Assembly: GCA_029012285.1 (NCBI GenBank)
Contig: JAQXLU010000103.1
Location: forward strand, 1-43,338
From: Clostridiales bacterium
GTDB lineage: Bacteria; Bacillota; Clostridia; Christensenellales; Aristaeellaceae
Length of the DNA stretch: 43,338 nucleotides
Reading direction: 5' to 3'
Shown piece after piece: positions 36,447-43,338 of the stretch (its first letter is position 1; every line of letters starts with the position of its first letter). The notes beneath the pieces are model-generated. The model searched no databases and was not told the DNA's origin. It saw nothing but the letters and a program-made list of their open reading frames with translations. Both the position numbers and the translations under genes were made by a program.

Positions 36447-36875
36447 ATGAGCAAGCTCACTGACCGCATCAATTACCTCAAGGGCATGGCTGCCGGCATG
36501 AAGCTCAACATGGACAAGGACGCCAATCAGCTCATGCTGGAGATGCTCTCCGCCATGGGCGAAATGGCCGAGGAAATGGCTGCCATGTCCGAAGCGCACA
36601 ACGACCTGAATGAGTACGTGGAGTCCATCGATGACGATCTGGCGGACCTGGAGGAAACGCTCTTCGGGGATGACGATGACGATGACGACGATGATGATGA
36701 GGACGACGACGATGACGACGGTGAGGCGCTGTCGGACGACGACCTGATCACCTACGCCTGCCCGCATTGCGGGTTTGAGATTGAGTTCCATGCCTCGGAT
36801 GTGGATTTTGATGAGGATTATCTGTGCCCCGAGTGCCAGAAGCCCATCTTCCCCGAGCTGGACGAGGACGACTGA
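36447..36875 (+). CDS. CD1247-type protein with acidic linker and C-terminal zinc ribbon
   Basis: A 142-residue protein of a family found across Clostridia, named after a C. difficile locus; its function is unknown to me. Residues 1-70 are an amphipathic helical domain (LTDRINYLKGMAAGMKLNMD, then MGEMAEEMAAMSEAHNDL), ending ESIDDDLADLEETLFG. A run of about 20 acidic residues follows, ten of them Asp in an unbroken row. The C-terminal ribbon has Cys pairs CPHCG and CPECQ. I choose the ATG at 36447 because the one at 36441 is only two bases from AAAGGAGG. It follows efp, as a single gene with its own terminator. Confidence 0.85.
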   Translation: MSKLTDRINYLKGMAAGMKLNMDKDANQLMLEMLSAMGEMAEEMAAMSEAHNDLNEYVESIDDDLADLEETLFGDDDDDDDDDDEDDDDDDGEALSDDDLITYACPHCGFEIEFHASDVDFDEDYLCPECQKPIFPELDEDD

Positions 36876-36881
36876 CCTATC

Positions 36882-36926
36882 AAACCGCCCGTGCCGGAGC
36901 GAGCAATGCCGGCACGGGCGGTTTTT
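36882..36926. terminator. Strong terminator between convergent genes
   Basis: AAACCGCCCGTGCCGG pairs with CCGGCACGGGCGGTTT over 16 positions and runs into TTTTT on the plus strand. The A-rich other side makes it usable in both directions, serving the convergent glycosidase gene too. Confidence 0.92.
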
Positions 36927-36942
36927 CATTGTTTACAGCGCG

Positions 36943-39177
36943 TTACCCCAGCAGCCCGCTGGGCAGGCTCACCCCGTCCATCATGCCCGCGGGAGTGTTC
37001 GCCACCTCTACGCGCAGCAGCGTTGCCCCCTCTGCCAGGCGGAACACATACGGCCCCCACAGGCGCGTGCCAATGGGCTTGCCGTCCGCCGACACCCGGG
37101 CAATCTCGTGCACCTCGCCCAGGTCGATGCACGTCCCCGGGGCGAAATCCACCGCTGCCTCGTAGACCACGCTGCCGGAGTAAACCTCCCAGCCCGGCAA
37201 TGTCTCCCAGCCCGGCAGACGCCCCTCCCCATCGGGGGCAAGGGTCGCCGTTACGCCGTCCGCCCGGGTGAGATGCCACAGGGCGGGCCGCACCTTCACA
37301 GGGATGGCGGCCTCGGTGCAGGTTGCATCCACCGGGGCTTCCGCCGGGTCGACGCACAGGATGAGGCTCTCCCGCGCGGGCAAATGCACCGGATAGGCGC
37401 CGTTCACCCGGGCCGCATCGGTGATGCTGCCGTCCCAGGCGTTCCACCAGCGGGCGCGCCCGGCCACGGGGATGCGCACCGAGGTGGCAATCACCCCGCC
37501 GCCCTCGTTGACCAGCAGGTAGAAGTGCACGCCCTCCTTGACCACATGGCTGACGCGCAGATCGGGGCAGGCCCTCTCCGCCACCAGATCCCGGGGAAGC
37601 GGTGTTTGCACAAAGGGGGACAGCAGCGCTGCTTGCGCCGCCGTGAGGGGCACATCGCCGGGGAGCACATGGGTGTAGCGCTGCCTGGCGATGCACAGCG
37701 CGCCGCCGTCCACGCGGCAGTCGGACAGCAGCTCGCATTCCAGGTAGTTGAATTCGAGCTGCTGCTCGTACAGGGGGGCAACGCTGTCCACGGGCATGCG
37801 GTCGCCCTCGCAGAGCACCGCGATGCGCGCTTGATTCACGCTGTCAGTCATCAGCCAGGACAGGCGGCGCATGTAGGTGGAAATCTGATGGTATTCCGGC
37901 CACCAGGCGTTGTGGGGGCCCGCGTCCGGCGGACGCTCATCGCCGCGCCCATCCCGGATGGAATAGTAGAAAGCGTGGGGGAAGAGCAGGTTCACCCCGC
38001 GCACAAAGAGGTAGTCCATGTACCACTTCATGTCGGCGGGGGTCATGGCCCACTGGGAGATGCTCGGGCCGCAGCAGCCGAAGCACTCGTTGGCGTTGCG
38101 GCGGCGCAGGCGATGGCGCGCGCTGTCCGCGGAGCACTTGGCCAGCACGCTTTCCTCGCCCGCCAGCCCCCGTTCAACATCCACAAAGCGCCACACCACG
38201 TCCTGCCCGGGAAGCTGAAAGGGCTTCAACAGACCGATGTCATACCCCTTGGCCGGATGTCCGGTCAGCGCCACGCCGTGGGACGCGCACCAGCTGGCCA
38301 GGGGCTGATAATAGGTGCGCACCATGCGCTGGTTGACGCGCTGGCGGTAGTGGCGGCGCACATCCTCCCGGCCCTTGAGGAAGAGGAAGGGCAGCAGCGC
38401 CGGATCGCCGAATTCCGCCAGGAAGCCCTGCGTCCAGGCAAGTGCGTCCGGGCGGGCGTTGCGGCCCTTGATGTCCGGCTCGTCGGTGAACATGGCGATA
38501 ACGGTCTTGCCAAAGTGGTCGTGCAGCACCTCATAGTAGCGCTCGTGGGTGATGCGAATGAAGGCCTGCACGGCCTCGGGGTTGAGCAGATCAGCGGAGC
38601 GGGGCGCGCGGGCCTCGCCGTCGTCCTCCTCCTCATGGATGCCGCGGATGGTGCCGCCGGAGAAACCCTCCCGGAAAACGAGCAGCATCCGTCCATCCCG
38701 GGGCGCGGCGTATGCGCCCTCCGCCGGGTCAAGCAGCGTCACGTCCGAGACGGTATCCCCCGTGACACGACCTGCGCAGGCCGCAACGATGTCAGGCGTG
38801 GCGGGCACGGCATCGTGATGCTGCTCCATCCACAGGCAGCGGGAGGCCCAGGCGGGGTTTTCCGCCGCCACCAGGCCGTGGGCCGCGCCGGAGGGGTACA
38901 TGGCCTCGTCGTAGAGCACCACCCGCATGCCGCGCCGGGCGGCCTCGTCCACCGCATGGCGGACGTAATGCATGTAGCAAGTGGACAAATAGGGGATGCT
39001 CCCCGGCAACCCCTTGCGCGGGTGCAGCACGAAGCCCGCGACCCCATGCGCCTGGAAATCCTCGATTTGCCGGGTGATTTCCGCCTCGGTCAGCGTGTCG
39101 TTCCAGAACCAGAAGGGCATGGGGGAGTATTCGTCCGCCGGGGCAAGGAATGCCTGGCGCAGCTTTTCGTAGGACAT
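36943..39177 (-). CDS. GH106-like glycoside hydrolase (putative alpha-L-rhamnosidase family)
   Basis: A 744-residue cytosolic protein without signal peptide. The N-terminus (MPFWFWNDTLTEAEITRQIE, then GVAGFVLHPRKGLP) matches the (beta/alpha)8 start seen in GH106-like proteins of Bacillota. AMFTDEPDIKG near residue 225 carries a Glu in the position expected of a catalytic acid; NECFGCCGPSISQWAMTPAD and LFPHAFYYSIRDGR follow. The C-terminal third is beta-rich, ending in a galactose-binding-like domain. It is shorter than classical GH106 enzymes (about 900-1100), so activity on rhamnosides is only a family-level guess. The start follows GGAGG. It diverges from a serine hydrolase gene through overlapping promoters, which suggests a shared role in glycan or glycoside use. 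Confidence 0.7.
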   Translation of the reverse strand: MSYEKLRQAFLAPADEYSPMPFWFWNDTLTEAEITRQIEDFQAHGVAGFVLHPRKGLPGSIPYLSTCYMHYVRHAVDEAARRGMRVVLYDEAMYPSGAAHGLVAAENPAWASRCLWMEQHHDAVPATPDIVAACAGRVTGDTVSDVTLLDPAEGAYAAPRDGRMLLVFREGFSGGTIRGIHEEEDDGEARAPRSADLLNPEAVQAFIRITHERYYEVLHDHFGKTVIAMFTDEPDIKGRNARPDALAWTQGFLAEFGDPALLPFLFLKGREDVRRHYRQRVNQRMVRTYYQPLASWCASHGVALTGHPAKGYDIGLLKPFQLPGQDVVWRFVDVERGLAGEESVLAKCSADSARHRLRRRNANECFGCCGPSISQWAMTPADMKWYMDYLFVRGVNLLFPHAFYYSIRDGRGDERPPDAGPHNAWWPEYHQISTYMRRLSWLMTDSVNQARIAVLCEGDRMPVDSVAPLYEQQLEFNYLECELLSDCRVDGGALCIARQRYTHVLPGDVPLTAAQAALLSPFVQTPLPRDLVAERACPDLRVSHVVKEGVHFYLLVNEGGGVIATSVRIPVAGRARWWNAWDGSITDAARVNGAYPVHLPARESLILCVDPAEAPVDATCTEAAIPVKVRPALWHLTRADGVTATLAPDGEGRLPGWETLPGWEVYSGSVVYEAAVDFAPGTCIDLGEVHEIARVSADGKPIGTRLWGPYVFRLAEGATLLRVEVANTPAGMMDGVSLPSGLLG

Positions 39178-39211
39178 CGCTTCATCCTCCGTGAGCGTTA
39201 TGGTATTTCCT

Positions 39212-39240
39212 ATTATACACCCATGCGGATGGTTGCGCAA
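39212..39240 (-). promoter_or_regulatory. Sigma-A promoter of the glycosidase gene (shares its -35 with the divergent promoter)
   Basis: Minus strand TTGCGC (39235-39240), a 17-base spacer and TATAAT (39212-39217). The -35 is one half of the palindrome TTGCGCAA. Confidence 0.82.
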
Positions 39241-39261
39241 TCGGTGCAAAAGGACTATAAT
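39233..39261 (+). promoter_or_regulatory. Sigma-A promoter of the serine hydrolase gene (shares its -35 with the divergent promoter)
   Basis: TTGCGC (39233-39238), a 17-base spacer and TATAAT (39256-39261). Six-base overlap less two with the opposite -35: both use the palindrome TTGCGCAA at 39233-39240. Confidence 0.82.
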
Positions 39262-39304
39262 GGAGAAAACATCCGCACGCAGGAAAGCGCAGGGAGGGTT
39301 TACC

Positions 39305-40477
39305 ATGCAGCTACAAGCCACAGTCAGCAAAATCATCGAAACCGCGGTGGAAAACCGCGAGTGCGCCGGGGCCAGCGTCCTCATCCGCCGAAAGGGCCAG
39401 GAGGTGCTCTACGCCCAGGCCGGTATGGCGGATATTGAGACGGGCCGCCCCATCGCCCGGGACAACATCTTCCGCCTGTACAGCCAGACCAAGCCCATCA
39501 CCGCCGCGGCCGTGATGCTGCTGGCAGAGCGCGGCCTCATCGACCTGATGGACGGCGTGGACCAATACCTGCCCGGCTTCCGGAACCCGAAGGTGGTGGA
39601 CCATCGCGGCTGCATCACCAAGGCCAACCGCGCGCCCTTCCTCATGGAGCTGCTGGGCATGACCGCCGGGCTGGCCTATCCCGACGCCGACCCCGCTGGA
39701 CAGTACGCCGCCCGGGTCTTTGAGGACGCCCATGCGCAGATTCGCGCGGGCGGCGGCATTCCCACGGTGGAATTCATGAACCGCCTGGGCGAGCAGCCCC
39801 TGGCCTTCCAGCCGGGAACGCACTGGCGCTATTCCACCTGCGCGGACGTGCTGGGCGCGGTGGTGGAGGTGGTCTCCGGCAAGCGCTTTGGGGACTTCCT
39901 GCGCGACGAGCTCTTCACCCCCCTCAAGATGGTGGACACCGCCTTCTATGTGCCGGATCACAAGCGGGAGCGCTTCGTCACCTGTTACGAGCGGGGCGAA
40001 AATGGCCTCACCCCCTGGCTGGGCATGAACCTGGCCTGCGGCGAGTACAGCCGCGACCCCGCCTTTGAATCCGGCGGCGCGGGATTGGTATCCACCCTGG
40101 AGGATTACAGCCACTTTGCTGACATGATGCTGGGCGGCGGCGTGTGGCAGGGCAAGCGCATCCTCAGCCCGCAGAGCGTGGCCTTCCTCACCGCGCCCCA
40201 GCTGACCGATGAGATCCGCCGCGAAATGTGGGACAGCCTGCGCGGCTACTCCTACGGCAAGCTGTGCCGGGTGTGCGTGGATGCCGGGCAGGTGGCGGGG
40301 CTGGCCCGCCCCGGCGAGTATGGTTGGGATGGCTGGCTGGGCAGCTATTACGCCAATTTCCCGGGCGAAGGCATGACCATCCTCTCCATGCAGAACACCA
40401 CCAACGCAGGCACCACGCCGATGGTCCGCAATGTGCGCAACGCCGTGCTGGCCGCGCTGAGCCGAGGTGAATGTTGA
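39305..40477 (+). CDS. Beta-lactamase-family serine hydrolase (class C/esterase VIII-like)
   Basis: A 390-residue hydrolase of the serine beta-lactamase/penicillin-binding-protein fold. The nucleophile motif is SQTK (in FRLYSQTKPITAAAVMLLAE, near residue 61). The Tyr motif is YST (HWRYSTCADVLGAVVEVVSG), where many relatives have YSN. The third motif region is YGWDGWLGSYYANFPGEG, without the KTG of true beta-lactamases, which favours an esterase or peptidase. No signal peptide is seen, so it acts in the cytosol. The start follows GGGAGGG. The divergent glycosidase suggests removal of acyl groups from a glycan or glycoside, which is inference. Confidence 0.85.
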   Translation: MQLQATVSKIIETAVENRECAGASVLIRRKGQEVLYAQAGMADIETGRPIARDNIFRLYSQTKPITAAAVMLLAERGLIDLMDGVDQYLPGFRNPKVVDHRGCITKANRAPFLMELLGMTAGLAYPDADPAGQYAARVFEDAHAQIRAGGGIPTVEFMNRLGEQPLAFQPGTHWRYSTCADVLGAVVEVVSGKRFGDFLRDELFTPLKMVDTAFYVPDHKRERFVTCYERGENGLTPWLGMNLACGEYSRDPAFESGGAGLVSTLEDYSHFADMMLGGGVWQGKRILSPQSVAFLTAPQLTDEIRREMWDSLRGYSYGKLCRVCVDAGQVAGLARPGEYGWDGWLGSYYANFPGEGMTILSMQNTTNAGTTPMVRNVRNAVLAALSRGEC

Positions 40478-40492
40478 TTTTTCGCGTTAGCG

Positions 40493-40522
40493 TTGACTAA
40501 TCCCCCGGGCCCATGCTACACT
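40493..40522 (+). promoter_or_regulatory. Sigma-A promoter of mntP
   Basis: TTGACT, an 18-base spacer and TACACT. The predicted start near 40529 is two bases before the riboswitch P1 stem. Confidence 0.7.
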
Positions 40523-40528
40523 ACCCAT

Positions 40529-40710
40529 GCGTAAGGGAGTAGTCAGCACGCGCAATAGGCGTGCGGCGGCGTCAACACAATGGGGGATGTCCCTCTGGCG
40601 CCGCGCTGCTTGTCCAAAGGACAAACCATGACGAGACTTACCCGTGTTTTCTGTCCCAGGGGGCGTATTTGCCTCCGCGCACAGGAAGAAGCGGGTGTGG
40701 TCTCGTTTTT
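40529..40710 (+). promoter_or_regulatory. yybP-ykoY manganese riboswitch with terminator platform
   Basis: The aptamer shows the family's conserved parts: AAGGGAGTAG at the 5' side, GGCGTCAACACAATG in the middle, and GAGACTTACC at the 3' side. P1 is GTAAG (40531-40535) with CTTAC (40637-40641). Downstream, CGAGAC (40632-40637) and ACCCG (40640-40644) can instead pair with GTCTCG (40700-40705) and CGGGT (40692-40696), followed by TTTTT. Inside that fold GGGGGC and GCCTCC pair. P1 and the terminator compete for the same bases, so Mn2+ binding should allow read-through into mntP. Confidence 0.85.
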
Positions 40711-40744
40711 CTGTGCATACCCTATTTCACAGGAGGAAATACAT

Positions 40745-41305
40745 ATGGGCTTCATCGAGCTTCTTCTCATTGCCGTCAGCATGAGCATGGACGCCTTTGC
40801 GGTGTCCATCTGCAAGGGACTATCCGTGCGCCGCGTCACGGCGAAGCAGTGCCTGGCGGTGGGCGTATGGTTCGGCGGCTTCCAGGGATTGATGCCGATG
40901 ATCGGCTTTGTGCTCACCAGCCTGTTCGCGTCCCTGATTACCTCCATCAGCCACTGGATTGCCTTCGGGCTGCTCGTGTTCATCGGTGGCAACATGATCC
41001 GCGAAGCCCTGGACAAGGACGTGGAGGAGGTGGATGATTCCTTCTCCTTCATGACCATGCTGACGTTGGCGGTGGCAACCTCCATCGACGCGCTGGCCAT
41101 GGGCGTGACCCTCAACCTCGAGGGCGCGAACATCCTCCTGGCCGCGCCGCTGATCGCTGTCACCACCGCAGTGCTTTCGCCCATCGGCCTCAAGGTGGGC
41201 AACGCCTTCGGCACGCGCTACAAGAACAAGGCGGAATTCGTTGGCGGCCTGGTGCTGGTGGGCCTGGGCGTGAAGATTCTGCTGGAGGGGCTGGGGGTGC
41301 TGTGA
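40745..41305 (+). CDS. mntP: Manganese efflux pump MntP
   Basis: Membrane exporter that removes excess Mn2+. 186 residues and six predicted spans, the usual size. The two internal repeats each carry the acidic signature: SMSMDAFAVSICKGL near residue 12 and TSIDALAMGV near residue 120. The start follows AGGAGGAAATACAT. The leader is a Mn2+ riboswitch, which confirms the substrate independently of protein similarity. Transcribed alone, ending at a hairpin with T tail. Confidence 0.96.
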   Translation: MGFIELLLIAVSMSMDAFAVSICKGLSVRRVTAKQCLAVGVWFGGFQGLMPMIGFVLTSLFASLITSISHWIAFGLLVFIGGNMIREALDKDVEEVDDSFSFMTMLTLAVATSIDALAMGVTLNLEGANILLAAPLIAVTTAVLSPIGLKVGNAFGTRYKNKAEFVGGLVLVGLGVKILLEGLGVL

Positions 41306-41340
41306 GCCCTGTTGCTGCATGGGGAGTAATTCCCTTCGCT

Positions 41341-41364
41341 CGCCTGTCAGGCGGGCCTTTTTTG
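41341..41364 (+). terminator. Terminator after mntP
   Basis: CGCCT and AGGCG around GTC, then GGCC and six T residues. Confidence 0.75.
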
Positions 41365-41413
41365 TATACAAGCCTGGGGTGAAGAGATGGGTCGAGAATC
41401 GCAAAAAAATTTC

Positions 41414-41425
41414 GGAAACGTTTCC
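41414..41425. promoter_or_regulatory. LacI-family operator candidate
   Basis: GGAAACGTTTCC, a perfect 12-base palindrome with the central CG typical of LacI/MalR/CcpA-type operators. It lies nine bases upstream of the transporter promoter's -35 box, a place from which either activation or repression is possible. Confidence 0.65.
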
Positions 41426-41433
41426 AATACCCC

Positions 41434-41462
41434 TTGCATGATGGAGAAAAAGGTGCTATACT
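41434..41462 (+). promoter_or_regulatory. Sigma-A promoter of the maltodextrin transporter genes
   Basis: TTGCAT, a 17-base spacer and TATACT. The leader of about 70 bases ends with AAGGAGGATATTTACC. Confidence 0.8.
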
Positions 41463-41540
41463 AACCATAACGATAGGGGGATTCCCTATCCATAGTACAA
41501 GCGGGGATGACCCGCAAATCACATAAGGAGGATATTTACC

Positions 41541-42749
41541 ATGAAGAAGATCCTTTCTCTGGTACTCGCTGCGGCGATGCTGCTGTCCCTGTGCAGCTTC
41601 GCTTCTGCCGAGGGCTTTGACGGCCAGATCAAGATCTGGGTGGCTGAGGCGACCGTTGAGTTCACCAAGGCTCAGGTCGAGGCCTTCAAGGCTGCACATC
41701 CCGAGTACGCGGGCATGACCGTTGCCGTTGAGCCCGTGGGCGAGGGCGACGCCGCTTCCAACATGCTGACCGACGTGGAGGCCGGTGCTGACCTGTTCGT
41801 GTTCGCCCAGGACCAGCTGGCTCGCCTGGTGGCTGCCGGCGCGCTGGAAATGGTCGAGGAGAACAATGCCGAGCTGGTCAAGGCGCAGAACGACGGCGGT
41901 GCTGTGGCTGCTGTGACCCTGGGCGAGACCATGTACGCCTACCCCATGACCTCCGATAACGGCTACTTCCTGTACTACGACAAGTCCGTCGTGACCGACA
42001 CCTCCACCCTGGAGGCCGTGCTGGATGCCTGCGCTGCCGCTGGCAAGAACTTCTATATGGACGTTCGCTCCGGCTGGTACCAGACCGCTTTCTTCTTCGG
42101 CGCTGGCGCGACGCTGACCTATGGCACCGATGACGCGGGCACCATCAACAGCATCGACTGCACCTACGCCTCCGAGAATGGCGTGAAGGCCCTGAAGTCC
42201 ATCATCAAGATGGTCAATCATCCCGCCTTCGTGAACGGCTCCTCCGTGGACAACGCCACCAACCTGGGCGCGATCGTGGATGGCACCTGGGATTCCGCCA
42301 ACGCGCAGAAGGTGCTGGGCGAGAACTACGCCGCCACCAAGCTGCCCACCGTGGACGGCTATCAGATGGGCGGCTTCGGCGGCTTCAAGATGCTGGGCGT
42401 GAAGCCCCAGGTGGACGAGGCCAAGCTGGCTGCCTGCGACGCGCTGGCTGCTTACCTGGCTTCCGGCAAGGTGCAGACCGCCCGCTTCGAGGCTGTGGGC
42501 TGGGGCCCCTCCAACATCGAGGCTCAGAAGTCCGAGGCTGTGCAGGCTGACGTGGCGCTGTCCGCTCTGGCTGACCAGCTGCAGTATTGCATCGGCCAGG
42601 GTCAGTATCCTGGCGACTATTGGACCCTGGCTACCGCCCTGGGCGACGACGTGATTGCCGACAAGTACGACAACGCCACCGACGAAGAGCTGCTGGCTGT
42701 GCTGCAGAACTTCCAGGAGACTGCCGGTTCCTATGTGACCGCTCAGTAA
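41541..42749 (+). CDS. MalE-like maltose/maltodextrin ABC transporter substrate-binding protein
   Basis: Extracellular sugar-binding protein, 402 residues. The signal peptide is MKKILSLVLAAAMLLSLCSF with probable cleavage after ASA. A Cys at residue 18 sits in LSLC, which lacks the small residue before Cys needed for a standard lipobox, so lipid anchoring is doubtful. The mature part has the family 1 binding fold: IKIWVAEATVEF, an acidic surface, GETMYAYPMTSDNGYFLYYD (the hinge/cleft region of MalE) and aromatic residues in SGWYQTAFFFGAG. Sugar specificity is inferred from MalE likeness and the MalF-like gene next door. Codon use is strongly biased, which suggests high expression. Confidence 0.88.
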   Translation: MKKILSLVLAAAMLLSLCSFASAEGFDGQIKIWVAEATVEFTKAQVEAFKAAHPEYAGMTVAVEPVGEGDAASNMLTDVEAGADLFVFAQDQLARLVAAGALEMVEENNAELVKAQNDGGAVAAVTLGETMYAYPMTSDNGYFLYYDKSVVTDTSTLEAVLDACAAAGKNFYMDVRSGWYQTAFFFGAGATLTYGTDDAGTINSIDCTYASENGVKALKSIIKMVNHPAFVNGSSVDNATNLGAIVDGTWDSANAQKVLGENYAATKLPTVDGYQMGGFGGFKMLGVKPQVDEAKLAACDALAAYLASGKVQTARFEAVGWGPSNIEAQKSEAVQADVALSALADQLQYCIGQGQYPGDYWTLATALGDDVIADKYDNATDEELLAVLQNFQETAGSYVTAQ

Positions 42750-42762
42750 TCCGAACCTCCGG

Positions 42763-42792
42763 GGCTGGGGCATATGCCCCAGCCTCTTTTTT
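42763..42792 (+). terminator. Intercistronic hairpin with T tail between malE-like and malF-like genes
   Basis: GGCTGGGGC and GCCCCAGCC around ATAT, then TCTTTTTT. Such partial terminators after binding-protein genes lower expression of the permease genes relative to the binding protein. Confidence 0.85.
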
Positions 42793-42862
42793 CGGTATTC
42801 CCGGCGCGGCAGGGGCCGCCTTATACATCACGACGCAAAATGCAAACGGGGTTGGTGAAAGC

Positions 42863-43338
42863 ATGACGGAACTGGATTTTCTCCGGCTGAGCAAACCGGC
42901 CAAGGCAGGCTACAAGCTGCTTGCATTCTTCAAAAGCATCCCCCTGCGGCTGTGGGGAGGCCTGAAGGGGCTTTTCCTGGGGCTTTGGGGCATTGTGAAG
43001 AAGCTGGGGCTGGAGTGCAAGGATATTGTTGATACCTTCCGCACCGGCGACTGGAAAACCCGCGTGTCCTTCCTGGTGATGGGCTTCGGCTCCTTCGCAA
43101 GGGGGCAGTACATGCGCGGCATTCTGTTCTTCCTTTTCCAGACGGTGTTCAACCTGTACATTCTCTTCTTCGGCGGGGCATACCTGGCGAAGATGGGCAC
43201 CCTGGGCACTGTGGAAACCGCCAAGGTCGGCCGCGTGACCCAGTATGGCGACAACTCCTTCCTCATCCTCCTTTACGGTATTCTGACCATCTTCTTCATC
43301 CTGGCCTTCATCTATACCTGGCGGGTGAACATCCGTCA
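42863..43338 (+). CDS. MalF-like ABC transporter permease, 3' end outside window
   Basis: Start of a sugar ABC transporter membrane protein. 158 full codons are visible. It begins MTELDFLRLSKPAKAGYKLL, then an amphipathic region, a segment with SFLVMGFGSFARGQYMRGIL that recurs in maltodextrin MalF proteins of Bacillota, a first span LFFLFQTVFNLYILFFGGAY, a short loop and a second span FLILLYGILTIFFILAFIYT. The ribosome binding site (GGTG) is weak. It belongs to the operon of the upstream binding protein. The left strand of the pair MalG and any ATPase would lie beyond the window. Confidence 0.85.
   Translation, partial: MTELDFLRLSKPAKAGYKLLAFFKSIPLRLWGGLKGLFLGLWGIVKKLGLECKDIVDTFRTGDWKTRVSFLVMGFGSFARGQYMRGILFFLFQTVFNLYILFFGGAYLAKMGTLGTVETAKVGRVTQYGDNSFLILLYGILTIFFILAFIYTWRVNIR

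Noticed and set aside
39305-40477. Antibiotic-resistance beta-lactamase
   Set aside because: There is no signal peptide and no KTG motif, and the Tyr motif is altered; the family is dominated by esterases and peptidases.

Overview
The window looks like the chromosome of a G+C-rich anaerobic Bacillota, most likely a gut-type member of class Clostridia. The evidence is a Gram-positive PolC replicase with strong AGGAGG ribosome binding sites and sigma-A promoters, a class I-alpha glutamine synthetase, an ANTAR regulator in a glnA-regulator-gltBD order, LL-diaminopimelate aminotransferase, a CD1247-type zinc-ribbon protein, and palindromic repeats of the CTCCCTCAGTC type common in gut Clostridia. 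The species cannot be named from this sequence alone.

Layout. (1) 1-3.6 kb: a mobile-element remnant on the minus strand. It holds a PLD-nuclease/helicase cut by the window edge, its small HTH partner, a helicase-loader-like protein, and a replication initiator whose gene carries an iteron-like array. It ends at a tRNA-Ala(CGC) gene that lies next to a truncated tRNA copy. (2) 3.8-9.2 kb: thymidine kinase (minus) and polC (plus). (3) 9.5-20.6 kb: a minus-strand operon purF-guaA-purC-carA-carB-purA-purB behind a consensus promoter, a PurBox-like inverted pair and a structured leader. (4) 21-35.4 kb: asnB (minus), diverging from glnA-ANTAR regulator-gltB-gltD-pyrG-dapL, then an Amt-PII fusion. 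(5) 35.7-43.3 kb: efp, a CD1247-type zinc-ribbon protein, a GH106-like glycosidase diverging from a serine hydrolase, mntP behind a Mn2+ riboswitch, and the start of a maltodextrin-type ABC transporter cut by the right edge.

How it works together. Regions 3 and 4 form a glutamine economy island: ammonium entry and sensing (Amt-PII), ammonium fixation (GlnA), glutamate regeneration (GltBD), and most of the classical glutamine amidotransferases (PurF, GuaA, CarA, AsnB, PyrG). The most interesting signal is regulatory. The leaders of purF, glnA and amt each hold a small hairpin with a six-base loop AAGGG(T/G), with A at position 1 and G at position 4 as ANTAR proteins require. In each leader this hairpin overlaps the 5' arm of a larger terminator-like hairpin. 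The ANTAR gene itself lies between glnA and gltB and has a receiver domain without its phosphoacceptor. I propose a local antitermination regulon that joins nitrogen assimilation to purine/pyrimidine synthesis.

Two families of palindromic repeats (three copies each) fill the spaces between genes; one copy supplies the last codons of dapL.
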